A stretch of DNA of 64,000 bases from JAPPHY01 sp034423135 (GTDB lineage Bacteria; Chloroflexota; Dehalococcoidia; Lucifugimonadales; UBA2985): NCBI GenBank assembly GCA_034423135.1, contig DAOUJC010000010.1, positions 1 through 64,000 of the forward strand. The letters are read 5' to 3'. Below are positions 1 to 7,759 of this stretch, piece by piece. The notes beneath the pieces are model-generated. The model did not search any database and was not told where the DNA came from. It worked only from the letters and a program-made list of their open reading frames with translations. Every line of letters starts with the position of its first letter. Position 1 is the first letter of the stretch. The position numbers and the translations under genes were made by a program.

Positions 1-181
1 TCCGCTACCAACCTGCGCAGCTTATGCCGGCGCCCATAGATGCAGGACCGAACTCTCAAACACAGCCCACCGGATTCAGGGCCTTGACAGAGCAACTCAT
101 TTCATAGATGAGCCTGTCGAAGGGAGTGAGCGGGACGCCGCCGCAGGTGCAGGGCCGGGAATGACGGATGGGGACAGCCCC
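1..181. other. Non-coding left edge with one dispersed-repeat fragment
   Basis: I see no convincing gene here. Positions 110-134 carry a partial copy of the dispersed repeat found in many gaps of this window (core TGTCGAAGG followed by GTGAGCGGG). The phage-type operon on the minus strand ends just to the right, so this is probably its 3' flank. Confidence 0.5.
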
Positions 182-394
182 CTACGCCCACACAGCGGCG
201 ACCACGGCGTCCGTCGGGTTAGCGGGATCGAAGAGGATGACCGCGCACGCGCGGCCGGACGTCATCTGCGCCGCAGGTATGCCGCGGGACACCGGCACGC
301 CCTCCAGCCACGTGGCCAGGCTGCCCGCCATCTGCACGGTCGCCGTGTAGGTCGCTGCGTCGAAGCTGCGCAGGCTGCCCTTTCGAATCTCCAT
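182..394 (-). CDS. Small phage spike/baseplate-like protein (70 aa)
   Basis: Last gene of the phage-type operon, starting 5 nt after the stop of the large tail-hub-like gene. The sequence opens with a beta-rich segment (FDAATYTATVQMAG, about residues 11-24), then a W-L-x-x-V-P stretch, and ends in a hydrophobic strand (VVAAVW). A short beta-barrel opening with 'fdpatytvtV' resembles the OB-fold spike or baseplate-V proteins of tailed phages; that is inference from pattern, not a recognised family hit. A GGGAGGAG ribosome site precedes the ATG at about 10 nt. No cysteines and no signal peptide. It could instead be a head-tail or tail-completion protein. Confidence 0.5.
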   Translation of the reverse strand: MEIRKGSLRSFDAATYTATVQMAGSLATWLEGVPVSRGIPAAQMTSGRACAVILFDPANPTDAVVAAVWA

Positions 395-399
395 AGCCG

Positions 400-2388
400 T
401 CAGACTCCTCCCAGCGTCAGGACCTGAACGTACTCCGGCTCGCGCAGCCGAGAGTACCTCAGCTCCAGGCCCATCACACGCCGCTTGGCCGCCGTCAATC
501 CTGACGCCGCATCGTTGACCTCGATGACGTCGTACAGCTCCAGGCCGCAGTTCACCGGAGTAACGATCTCGCCGCCCAGCGCGTCGAGCGTCTGTCGCCG
601 CATCACGGAGCGGGCCCGGTCCAGGGCCTTCTGGGTCGTGTCCATGTTCAGGTCGTGCACCTGGAGGAGGCGCTCAAACACCTCCCCAACCTCTTCCCAG
701 TCAAATGCCTCCCCCAGGTGCGCCTTGCCGAAGACCTGAACCCTGTTGTACTCCCTAGCCCCGGACCGGAATCTGCCTCGAAGAATGGGGTGGTCTGTGC
801 CGAATACGTAGTCCGTCGAATCCCGTTCGCCCAGCTCGCGCAGGCGGCCCTCGATGCCGTCGAACTGCAGCACGACCGGCGCCTTGTCCAGCAGCCGCCG
901 AACTGCGCCCGCAGCAGTCTCACCCGGGTGAATGGTGAATGACGGACTCAGCGAGGCGGCCTCCCTGCCAGCACCGGCAACGGTTGCCGTCAGCCCTGCC
1001 CTGGCCAGCATGGACCGCACGATGGCCGGCAGGGTCTCGTCGCCCGCAGCCCACGTGTACTGACGCCTCGCCCGCCACGACTCCAGCGCTTGCCACGCGC
1101 TGCGGGCATGAATCGCCAGCTCTGCCCCGCCGCCGAACGAGCTGTGCTCGAACCCCTCGATCGGGAACGACGGCCCGCTCGACGCCTCACGCCCGGAGGC
1201 GGTCTCATACCCCGGCGACACGCTCACCGTCGATCCCAGGCGCAGAGGCCCAAGCTCGCCCTCGCCGATGCCGCCGTAGCGTCCGTGGTCGTTCCGCAGC
1301 CGGATGACCGCGGCTCCCCCGAATGGCTCCTCGCGGACGTTCAGGCTGACCACGTCCTCCGTCAGATCCAGCGTCGAGCCTCGGCGGTCGCCTTGCCACA
1401 CGCCGCCAGGCGTGCACAGCCACAGGTGAGATGCGGAGGACGCGATGGCCACGCCGTACGTAGACGCGATGTTGAGAGGCACTGGCTCACGCCACAGGTT
1501 GTCCGCGTAGGACGAGCCAGCAAGAGCGTGGGTGTGCGCCGACCGCTGGTAGTTGGACGTGCCGGTGTACCGCTCCACGAACGTGAGGCGCATGACGTCC
1601 GCGCCGGCAAGGAACGGATGGTGAAACGAGACGCCGGAAGTCGACCTGGCCGTGTTCATCTCGCGCAGCGGCGACCACACGCCATCGGCCAGCGTTCCAC
1701 CGTCGCCGTGGACGCACGTCCAGACCTTGGCGTCGCTGCTCGACCGATCGGTGCCCGCGATGGCCAGATTCCAGCCGCCGCGGTAGGCGCAGGCCATCCC
1801 GGTGATGGACGCCACGCGCTCGCCCCACGGCCGCGATTCAGTCCACTGCCGGCCGGACTGCTTGATGAAGTAGACCGCGTTGGTTGCGGTAGCATAGAAG
1901 AGGCCCGGCGTGCCACTGTCGTCGGCGGCAGCGGCTATCCATGAAATGCGGCCCCGGTTTGGGCTGTGAACGGCGATGGGCGCGCTCCACGATGCTCCGT
2001 AGTTGGTGATCTCCAGCCTGTACACGCTCGTTCCCCGCGGCTCAACGTAGAGGATGTTGATCACGGCGCCGCTGGCCGTCATGGCGATGTTCGCAGTCGC
2101 CGAGACGGTGTTGAGCCGCGTCCACGACGCGAAGTCACTCGACGGCCCCGGGCTGCTCACCCGCTGCACGTACAGCCGGCTGTCCGAGGAGTCCACGCGT
2201 GCGCGCACCAGGGAGCCGTCGCCGGCACAGACTGCTGCGTGGTGAAAGTTGGTCTCCGCGCCTTGGTACAGCCGCCGAAAGACCGGCCGCGCCACTCCCG
2301 CCGCCGTGTCAGACACCGTGACACGCACGTGCGGGACGGCGCTGCCGCTCCGCTGTGCCTCCAGCAGCGTGGGCGTGAGGCTTCTCAC
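400..2388 (-). CDS. Large phage tail-hub/baseplate-like protein with beta-propeller-like N-half (662 aa)
   Basis: GTG start; the upstream adaptor gene stops 6 nt before it. The N-terminal half (about residues 30-330) is a series of beta-rich repeats with W-S-x-P-type strand pairs, resembling a sialidase-like or BNR propeller. Residues about 340-430 hold a DLTEDVVSLNVREEP-type segment. The C-terminal part (about 430-662) contains RRLLDKAPVVLQFDGIEGRL and EYNRVQVFG, typical of phage hub proteins of the gpD or gp27 kind that thread onto the tail tube. I therefore read it as a tail hub fused to a propeller that may bind a receptor. No tape-measure or tail-sheath gene is nearby. The phage assignment is moderately secure; the domain functions are inferred. 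Confidence 0.55.
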   Translation of the reverse strand: MRSLTPTLLEAQRSGSAVPHVRVTVSDTAAGVARPVFRRLYQGAETNFHHAAVCAGDGSLVRARVDSSDSRLYVQRVSSPGPSSDFASWTRLNTVSATANIAMTASGAVINILYVEPRGTSVYRLEITNYGASWSAPIAVHSPNRGRISWIAAAADDSGTPGLFYATATNAVYFIKQSGRQWTESRPWGERVASITGMACAYRGGWNLAIAGTDRSSSDAKVWTCVHGDGGTLADGVWSPLREMNTARSTSGVSFHHPFLAGADVMRLTFVERYTGTSNYQRSAHTHALAGSSYADNLWREPVPLNIASTYGVAIASSASHLWLCTPGGVWQGDRRGSTLDLTEDVVSLNVREEPFGGAAVIRLRNDHGRYGGIGEGELGPLRLGSTVSVSPGYETASGREASSGPSFPIEGFEHSSFGGGAELAIHARSAWQALESWRARRQYTWAAGDETLPAIVRSMLARAGLTATVAGAGREAASLSPSFTIHPGETAAGAVRRLLDKAPVVLQFDGIEGRLRELGERDSTDYVFGTDHPILRGRFRSGAREYNRVQVFGKAHLGEAFDWEEVGEVFERLLQVHDLNMDTTQKALDRARSVMRRQTLDALGGEIVTPVNCGLELYDVIEVNDAASGLTAAKRRVMGLELRYSRLREPEYVQVLTLGGV

Positions 2389-2394
2389 GGCCGC

Positions 2395-3033
2395 CTAACC
2401 CCCTTGCTCCAGCGTCCGCCCGAACGCGGGCCGCGCCGGCGTGTACAGGCGCGCCGGCCTCACGCGGTTGCGGCTGCCGTGCACCGCCAGCCCCTTGACG
2501 AACGCGTCCAGGCGGTCCTGACCCCACGCGCGATACTGCTTCCACACCTCCACGCCTCCAACGTTGACGCGGTTGATGGCGTAGCTGGACCACTCGAGGG
2601 CGGCGTAGCCGCTCGCTCCCACCGCTGCCAGGTCCTCCAGCGCAGGTGGTATCGAGGAGCCGGTCGCGTCGATGGTGTGGAGGCGACCATAGTAGACGCG
2701 GACGCTGTCTCCTGAGCGCGGCGCCGGGTCTCCGAGCAGCGTCAGGGAGCCTGCCCAGAGGCTGAAGGGCCGGTACGCAGGCGGAAACTGCTCGACCGGA
2801 TGCTCCGCCGCCTCCACGGTCACAAGGTCGGTGAGGGAGGCCAGGGACACCTCGCGGCCGCTCTCTCCGCCCGCCGTGAGCGTGGCTGTGGCCTCCCGCG
2901 GGATCGAGAGGCTCAGCTGGCGCACCGCGTGGAGTATGTGCCGGTCAAGCTCGTCGTCCGTCCAGCGCTGGCCGGCGGAGGCCTCGTCGCGGAGGTCAGT
3001 TCGCACTCTGGCCCTCATCTCGGAAATGTTCAC
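2395..3033 (-). CDS. Phage head-tail adaptor/connector-like protein (212 aa)
   Basis: GTG start with GGAGGCG 5-6 nt upstream. It begins with an alpha-helical segment (MRARVRTDLRDE, then WTDDELDRHILHAVRQLSL, residues about 5-42) of the kind seen in head-completion/adaptor proteins that sit on the portal. A beta-rich middle follows (VRVYYGRLHTID), and a helical end (EDLAAVGASGYAALEWSSYAINRV). It lies directly after the capsid gene and before the tail-hub-like gene, the position expected for an adaptor. No catalytic motif is visible. The family is not named with certainty. Confidence 0.5.
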   Translation of the reverse strand: MNISEMRARVRTDLRDEASAGQRWTDDELDRHILHAVRQLSLSIPREATATLTAGGESGREVSLASLTDLVTVEAAEHPVEQFPPAYRPFSLWAGSLTLLGDPAPRSGDSVRVYYGRLHTIDATGSSIPPALEDLAAVGASGYAALEWSSYAINRVNVGGVEVWKQYRAWGQDRLDAFVKGLAVHGSRNRVRPARLYTPARPAFGRTLEQGG

Positions 3034-3082
3034 TTTTCGCCTCCCTGCACTCCCTCACCGCAATGGCCGAACGTCGCCCCCG

Positions 3083-3973
3083 CTAGTCCCTCACTCCCGT
3101 GAGCTTGCCCAGCTTGAGGGAGTTGAACACGGCGACGGACACGTACCACTTCACGTGGTTGCGGGTTGCGTCCTTGACCTCCAGCGACCCCACGCGCTCC
3201 ACCTGCAGGCCGCCAGGCCCCGTCAGGCCCGACACGCCGCCCTCGCCGTACTGGAGCGCGTATATGGTGGAGCAATCCGAGCTGCTGCCAACCGTATCGG
3301 CGTCCGAAATCCAGTCGTTCACGCCCACGGGGATGCCGTCGTAGTACTGAACCATCTGGCCGAACTCATTGCGGTCCGACTCCAGCAGGCCGCTGCCAGT
3401 GCCGCGCGACAGCGACGTGAGCTTGCGGCGGCTCCGGCGGCTCATCAGCAGCATGTCCGGCTTGCCGGCCCTCACCTTGTCGATCAGCTCGTCCAGCTTC
3501 TCCAGCGTGAGCGTGGCCCCGTTCGTGCCCATCGCCACCGTCTGGCCTTCCGTGGCCAGCTTGTCGATCCCGTCGAACGCCTTCACGTCGGAGTCCACGT
3601 CGCCGTTAATGAAGGTGTCGTCAAACTTCTGCTGCACCGCCTTGGCCTTGAGCTGCACCACCGCCGCCTCCAGGTCCTGCACGTTCGAGCGAGTGGAGCG
3701 AAGGAAGTTGTCCACGTCCGCGTCGCCGCCCAGAATCTTGAGCGTGGCCGTCTTCTGCGTGAAGGTTGGCGCCGACTCCGCCCAGGTGTCGCCTACGTCA
3801 TAGAACGCAGCTGTAGGCGCCGCGTTCTCCTGGTTGTAGGTCAGCCCGTTCCCGACGATCTCGATGAAGGGCATTGCCTGGAGCACGGGGCTCTCCTTGA
3901 CGATGGTCTCTATGACCCCTGTGAGGAGAACGTCGTTCGAAAGTCTGCCCGCGTCCGTAATCGTTAGTGCCAT
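3083..3973 (-). CDS. Phage major capsid protein, HK97-fold-like (296 aa)
   Basis: Start chosen at the ATG at 3973, preceded by GGGGGTGG; a 26-codon in-frame extension upstream has no ribosome site. The protein has the layout of an HK97-type major capsid protein: a short N-arm (ALTITDAGRLSND), an E-loop-like segment with conserved aromatic residues (ENAAPTAAFYDVGDTWAES), a long spine helix (about residues 85-120, rich in Q, K and D), a TLEKLDELIDKVRAGKPDMLLMS segment, and a C-terminal beta domain ending VSVAVFNSLKLGKL. No prohead-protease gene or scaffold accompanies it. It is the first gene of the four-gene operon. Capsid assignment is fairly confident; particle formation is not shown. Confidence 0.7.
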   Translation of the reverse strand: MALTITDAGRLSNDVLLTGVIETIVKESPVLQAMPFIEIVGNGLTYNQENAAPTAAFYDVGDTWAESAPTFTQKTATLKILGGDADVDNFLRSTRSNVQDLEAAVVQLKAKAVQQKFDDTFINGDVDSDVKAFDGIDKLATEGQTVAMGTNGATLTLEKLDELIDKVRAGKPDMLLMSRRSRRKLTSLSRGTGSGLLESDRNEFGQMVQYYDGIPVGVNDWISDADTVGSSSDCSTIYALQYGEGGVSGLTGPGGLQVERVGSLEVKDATRNHVKWYVSVAVFNSLKLGKLTGVRD

Positions 3974-4274
3974 GGTCCATCCACCCCCTGAGCCGAAATT
4001 GGGGCAAGGATAGAACGCCTGTACGCCTGAGGCAAGCGGCAGTTGACGCAACTCTCAGCCCGATGCGCGGAGCTGCCGCTCACAGCGAGCCGGCGAGCAG
4101 GCTTGCGCGAATGGCTCTCGCGGGGCCGCTAGACCGGGGAGACTGTCTAGAAACGGGAATCAGCAATCGGGCCGGAGCGGTTGTGCAGCACGAAACATCA
4201 CGCCCGCTCACGCACGTCCTGTCGGACAGCTTGAGCGGGCGCGAGCGATCTCGGTCTGTGAATGTGGGCAGAGG
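3974..4274. other. Intergenic region with hairpin, between capsid operon and lipoprotein
   Basis: No gene is seen. Positions 4201-4241 form a long stem (CGCCCGCTC pairing with GAGCGGGCG, with an inner GTCC/GGAC pair). It sits just after the minus-strand lipoprotein stop, so it may serve as its terminator, though there is no clear U-tract. Its arms resemble the dispersed repeat family of this window. The capsid operon promoter should also lie here, but I could not identify one. Confidence 0.45.
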
Positions 4275-4967
4275 CTACGGGAATGTGAGGTTCAGCGTCT
4301 CGACCTTCAGCTGCCGGCCATTGTACTGCGCAGTCTCGTTGGCCTGTTTCTCGTTGCCCCTGGCGTCGATGTAGTGGAACGTGATCGTCTGGTTGTTCAG
4401 CGCATGGTCATTGGGCGCGACGAAGATATCGGAGTACCTCCCGTTGAAGACCTTGCCTTCCGCCGGCCTTTCTCTGTTCGGGTTCGACCTCCACCACTGG
4501 ATCCTGGCCTCCACGTAGGTGCCGTTGGGCGGCGCCTCGCCAGCAACAGTTATGGTGCCGCTGAACTGGTTGTAGAAGAGCGGGAACTGCGACCCCACCG
4601 GCGTGTTCACCGGGGTCGGCGTTGGCGTGGCCGCCGGTCTGGGAGTAGCCGTGGGTCTGGGCGTGGGTGTAGCCGTGGGAACGGGCGTAGGCGTTTCCGT
4701 GGGAAGAGGCGTAGCCGTAGCCGTGGGAACGGGCGTAGGTGTGGCCGTGGGAACGGGCGTAAACGTAGGCACCGGAGTGAACGTGGGATACGGCGTATAG
4801 GTGGGCACCGGCGTCCACGTGGGAACGGGCGTGGGCGTGGGAATCATCGTTGCGGTCGGACTAGGGGTGGGTGGTGTGTCCGTGGGTTCCGGCGTTGGGG
4901 TGGCGCTTTCGCAGGCCGCCACCACCATCAGCACGAGCAGAATGGGAATTATGTACAGTTTCCTCAT
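4275..4967 (-). CDS. Lipoprotein with long Thr/Pro repeat linker and small C-terminal domain (230 aa)
   Basis: Membrane-anchored secreted protein: K/R-containing N-end, hydrophobic core and a lipobox ending at Cys19 (VVAAC). Residues about 22-120 are an almost perfect T-P-x-P / P-T-x-T-P tandem linker, visible in DNA as a 12-18 nt minisatellite at about 4610-4890. The C-terminal domain (about 125-230) is beta-rich, with FSGTITVAGEAPPNGTYVEARI and NNQTITFHYIDARGNEKQANET, suggestive of an Ig-like or carbohydrate-binding-like fold exposed beyond the cell wall. The start is supported by GGAGAGGT 6 nt before the ATG. No recognised family. The linker type recurs in the YceI lipoprotein and PstS of this window. 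Confidence 0.7.
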   Translation of the reverse strand: MRKLYIIPILLVLMVVAACESATPTPEPTDTPPTPSPTATMIPTPTPVPTWTPVPTYTPYPTFTPVPTFTPVPTATPTPVPTATATPLPTETPTPVPTATPTPRPTATPRPAATPTPTPVNTPVGSQFPLFYNQFSGTITVAGEAPPNGTYVEARIQWWRSNPNRERPAEGKVFNGRYSDIFVAPNDHALNNQTITFHYIDARGNEKQANETAQYNGRQLKVETLNLTFP

Positions 4968-5112
4968 GTGTTACCTCTCCAGAAATCCGCTAGAACATAC
5001 CACAATGTTGTAAAGCGCCGCAAGCACTCTCAAGAACTTGTAACAACGTCGAGGCTGAGGCTGATATGGCTGGCAGTGCCGGCGCTGCCGGTAGTATGAT
5101 TCGGCCAGCGCC

Positions 5113-5262
5113 ATGAGCAGAAGACGGAGAGCCAGACGCGCGAGCCTCCGGGCGGCCCGGAGGCAAAGCCGCACCAGGAGCGGCATGCCCGCGTACGGGT
5201 GGTGGGCCATCGCTGCGTTGGCGCTGGCGTTGGTCGTGGCAGTGGTCAGGGTTACGCAGTAG
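5113..5262 (+). CDS. Very small arginine-rich single-pass membrane protein (49 aa)
   Basis: The open frame starts at ATG 5113 and stops at 5262. The first 24 residues are extremely basic (MSRRRRARRASLRAARR and onward, about a dozen Arg), followed by a GWWAIAALALALVVAVV membrane segment and a short tail. This positive-inside plus one-helix layout is typical of real small membrane proteins and unlikely by chance, but no family is recognised. There is no strong ribosome site; a TAGTATGAT element about 20 nt upstream could be a -10 for a near-leaderless message. Alternatively a chance frame in GC-rich DNA. Confidence 0.4.
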   Translation: MSRRRRARRASLRAARRQSRTRSGMPAYGWWAIAALALALVVAVVRVTQ

Positions 5263-5288
5263 CGCGGCGAGGAAGGAAGTCACGCCAC

Positions 5289-5318
5289 TTGGCAAATCGA
5301 AGGCGTCTCGGTTACAAT
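5289..5318 (+). promoter_or_regulatory. Sigma-A-type promoter of the glutaredoxin gene
   Basis: TTGGCA at 5289-5294 and TACAAT at 5313-5318 with an 18-nt spacer, about 40 nt upstream of the glutaredoxin start. Confidence 0.5.
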
Positions 5319-5357
5319 GACCAAGTACGACGAACGTCCACCGGGGAGGAGACCGGC

Positions 5358-5576
5358 TTGCAGGAAACCGTAGTCATCTACACCCATCCCGATTGCGGCT
5401 ACTCCGTAAGGGCCAAGAACGAGCTCCTGCAGTTGGAGATCGAGTTCCGTGAGGTGGACCTGAGCGAGACTCCGGAGGCGTGGCAGGAGGTAGAGCGACT
5501 CACCGGCGGGCAGCGGCTCACTCCGGTGAAGGTTGAGGGCGATCAGGTCACCGTGGGGTTCAACGGACTCAGTTGA
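5358..5576 (+). CDS. Glutaredoxin-like thioredoxin-fold protein (72 aa)
   Basis: Small thiol-disulfide protein. Start taken as TTG 5358, with GGGGAGGAG about 7 nt upstream; longer in-frame extensions lack the fold. The N-terminal strand VVIYTHPDC leads to an active site C-G-Y-S, replacing the usual C-P-Y-C, so the second cysteine is missing: a monothiol type. A cis-proline loop (LTPVKV, about residue 57) and the ending VTVGFNG are normal for the NrdH/glutaredoxin family, although the protein is slightly short. It probably reduces mixed disulfides in the cytoplasm. Own promoter, no operon partner. Confidence 0.75.
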   Translation: MQETVVIYTHPDCGYSVRAKNELLQLEIEFREVDLSETPEAWQEVERLTGGQRLTPVKVEGDQVTVGFNGLS

Positions 5577-5713
5577 AGCTTCTGAACGGAGGCCGTCGGT
5601 CTCCGGAATAGGCTGGGAAGCAACCGGCGGGGACATAGAGAAGGCAACGTGGTCGTGGCAGCCCCGTGGAGCACACGGGCGTTACGGCAAAGCCGCTGCA
5701 AGGCGTTTCCAGC

Positions 5714-5792
5714 GGCCCGGTGGTGTAGCATGGTTCAACACGCCGCCCTGTCAAGGCGGAGATCGGCGGTTCAAATCCGCTCCGGGTCGCCA
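5714..5792 (+). tRNA. tRNA-Asp (GTC)
   Basis: Cloverleaf with acceptor GGCCCGG pairing CCGGGTC, anticodon loop CTGTCAA giving GTC, T-loop GGTTCAAATCC, discriminator G at 5789, and an encoded CCA at 5790-5792. Confidence 0.93.
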
Positions 5793-5956
5793 ACCAACTG
5801 ACGAGAATCAGCCGTTGGACGTGCGCGTCCGCGAGTTTGGATGCGGCTTGGCCCAACTGCAAGACGCGCCGAACCAGACCCCTGCCGGCAAGCTTTCGCG
5901 GAGCCGGCCAGGATGTCTGTCAAGTGCTATGTATCAGAGCTGGGGCTAGAGAGTCT

Positions 5957-6247
5957 CTACCAGCGTGAGCCGCCACCGCCGAACCCACCGCCCGGACCGC
6001 GCGGCTGGCGCGCACGCGCTTCGTTCACGGTGAGCGTACGTCCGCCCATCTCTTTGCCGTTCAGGTTGGAGATCGCCGCCTCGGCCTCGGCCGAACCGGG
6101 CATCTCAACAAAGCCGAATCCGCGGGAGCGTCCTGTCTCGCGGTCTCGCACAACGGTTACCTCTTGCACTTCTCCGTGCACTTCAAAGGCTTCCCGCAAC
6201 TCATCTTCCCTTGTCTCGTAGGCAAGGTTTCCTACGTATATCCTCAA
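5957..6247 (-). CDS. RNA-binding protein with one RRM domain (96 aa)
   Basis: Single RNA-recognition motif protein of the bacterial/cyanobacterial Rbp type. RNP2 is IYVGNL (residues 3-8) and RNP1 is RGFGFVEM (42-49), with the aromatic residues that stack on RNA bases intact. The C-terminus is a short glycine-rich tail (GGGFGGGG). Starts at TTG 6247, supported by GGAGGAG about 8 nt upstream. Monocistronic and adjacent to a zinc-ribbon gene in the same direction. Proteins of this family are often cold-induced; nothing here shows that directly. Confidence 0.9.
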   Translation of the reverse strand: MRIYVGNLAYETREDELREAFEVHGEVQEVTVVRDRETGRSRGFGFVEMPGSAEAEAAISNLNGKEMGGRTLTVNEARARQPRGPGGGFGGGGSRW

Positions 6248-6347
6248 TTCCGTCTCCTCCTCTCGGATGGTCAGTCATGCCGTTTGCCGGCATTCACCGT
6301 CTCTGCTCGGAGTGAGCCTTGCGGCCCCCTCCGCGCACATGGAATTC

Positions 6348-6656
6348 TCACCACATTACCCTGGGTGCGGCACGTCTCTGACTGAAGCAGTCACTACAGA
6401 ATACCGGCCTGTCTCCTCGGGGTACAAATGGCACTGTTGTATCGCATCCGCACTCGGCGCATACTACCGGATACGCCTCGCGGGAACTTTGGACAAAGCC
6501 GCCATTACGCTCCGCCCGCCGGCTTTGCCGGCAGGTTCTGCACCGTTTCGGCTGGTTCGTAAATCCCTTTTCCGCGTGAAACGCCTGATCCTCCGCGCTG
6601 AACGTGAAGGGCTGTCCGCAGTCCACACACGTAAGTGCCTTGTCCTCATAATCCAT
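6348..6656 (-). CDS. Double zinc-ribbon protein (102 aa)
   Basis: Two CxxC-CxxC zinc ribbons: C10-V-D-C13 pairing with C39-R-T-C42, then C66-A-E-C69 pairing with C87-S-D-C90 (approximate numbering). This is the widespread 'zinc-ribbon domain containing' family, with an FTFSAEDQAFHAEKGF segment between the knuckles of the first ribbon. Members probably bind nucleic acid or protein; the exact role is unknown. Start ATG 6656 with AAAGGAGGT 5 nt upstream. It precedes the RRM gene in the same direction with about 100 nt between them, so a shared transcript is possible. Confidence 0.85.
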   Translation of the reverse strand: MDYEDKALTCVDCGQPFTFSAEDQAFHAEKGFTNQPKRCRTCRQSRRAERNGGFVQSSREAYPVVCAECGCDTTVPFVPRGDRPVFCSDCFSQRRAAPRVMW

Positions 6657-7150
6657 CAGTGACCTCCTTTCTTCTGGTAGTTGGCGAGAGAGTGGTCACC
6701 GATACCGAGGAGTTCAAGACAATCCGCTGGGCTCCGGGGACACCAACCATCGGCCGGGCAGGGCTCAAAGGACGCTGTTACGAACTGGGCTCTGGGACTC
6801 AATATACCGCCACCGTGCGCAAGTATAGCACACTCCGCCTTCGTGCGCACCATGAATCCAAAAGCACGGCCAATCCGCTCAAGTAATGTGGCATTTACCC
6901 TTCATTATTCCTTATACTTATGGGGTCATGCTCTTCTCGATGACACCCACTGGCGCTATGGAACCTGAAAGAAGGAAGAGACGCAGCCGGGCGCCGCTGT
7001 GCTCGGGAGCGAGCGCTGGACTCTCAGGACTGGCCGGACTCACAATTGCTGTGGCCGTCCTGGACTCCGGCGGAAGGCCGGCGGACCCGTAGACCGCCGC
7101 CCGTCTGTGCCCCGCGACACGCGCAGCGGGCGGCCCTAAAGGAGGAATCC
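6657..7150. other. Divergent intergenic region (about 490 nt)
   Basis: Separates the minus-strand zinc-ribbon gene from the carbonic anhydrase gene. A possible plus-strand promoter is TGGCAT 6889-6894 with TATACT 6913-6918 (18-nt spacer). An ATG at 6958 opens a 44-codon frame with a basic start (ERRKRRSR) and one weakly hydrophobic stretch; I do not consider it proven. The leader of the carbonic anhydrase message would be over 200 nt; I see no recognisable riboswitch in it. Confidence 0.4.
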
Positions 7151-7696
7151 GTGATACGCAGCTTTGGAGACAAGAGGCCCAGGATTCACCCCACAGCCTT
7201 CGTCAGCGAGGCGGCGTACGTGGTGGGTGACGTGGAGATCGGCGAGGGATCAAGCGTGTGGCCGGGCGCCGTCATCAGGGCCAACCGCTACAAGATACGC
7301 ATCGGGCGCCACGTTAACGTACAGGACAACAGCGTCATCCACGCTGACGAAGACGCCACCTACGGCGACTACATCACCATAGGCCACCAGGCGCTCAGTC
7401 ACGCAACTGTCGTGGAGGACCATTGCCTCATCGGCAACGGAGCCATCGTCAACGGCTACAGCACCATACGCCACCACTCCCTGATCGCGGCCGGCGCCGT
7501 GGTCCTGGAGCGCGTCGAGATTCCGCCAAACTCGCTTGTGGTAGGCGCGCCGGGAGAGGTCAGGCGCACCGTCATGGAGCGTCACCTGGAGCTGATGAAT
7601 CGCTACAACACGGACTACCAGCAATACACTCGCGACTTCAAGGAGGCGGGCCTCCAGGACCCCGACCAGGAGAGCTTCACCGACCCCAACGTCTAG
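7151..7696 (+). CDS. Gamma-class carbonic anhydrase-like hexapeptide protein (181 aa)
   Basis: Left-handed beta-helix protein built from hexapeptide repeats (VVGDVEIGEGSSVWPGAVI and onward), as in the YrdA/CaiE/gamma-carbonic-anhydrase family. Zinc-binding histidines are expected at ITIGHQALSHATV (about residues 77-90), and an upstream Arg/Asp pair (RIGRHVNVQDNSVIH) is present. Probably reversible CO2 hydration, though many members have no measured activity. Start is GTG 7151, directly after GGAGGA; the frame extends upstream without a ribosome site. The C-terminal helix (RHLELMNRYNTDYQQYTRDF) is usual for the family. Confidence 0.85.
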   Translation: MIRSFGDKRPRIHPTAFVSEAAYVVGDVEIGEGSSVWPGAVIRANRYKIRIGRHVNVQDNSVIHADEDATYGDYITIGHQALSHATVVEDHCLIGNGAIVNGYSTIRHHSLIAAGAVVLERVEIPPNSLVVGAPGEVRRTVMERHLELMNRYNTDYQQYTRDFKEAGLQDPDQESFTDPNV

Positions 7697-7759
7697 CGGG
7701 CGCGGCTTGTCCACCACCGGCCCCACCTTTAGAATTCAGAACGTGGACGGAAACGAGCT

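Noticed and set aside
2831..3967. Long plus-strand open frame (378 codons) across the adaptor and capsid genes
   Set aside because: Antisense shadow with no plausible start or composition; the minus-strand proteins have phage features.
4610..4890. Tandem repeats as a possible CRISPR array
   Set aside because: Units are short, contiguous and in frame with T/P codons; there are no unique spacers.
4374..5099. Arg/Gly-rich open frame on the plus strand
   Set aside because: It is the mirror of the T/P repeat lipoprotein on the minus strand; long antisense frames arise from the repeat and GC bias.
6958..7092. 44-codon basic frame upstream of the carbonic anhydrase
   Set aside because: Weak hydrophobicity and no clear ribosome site; mentioned only in the intergenic note.
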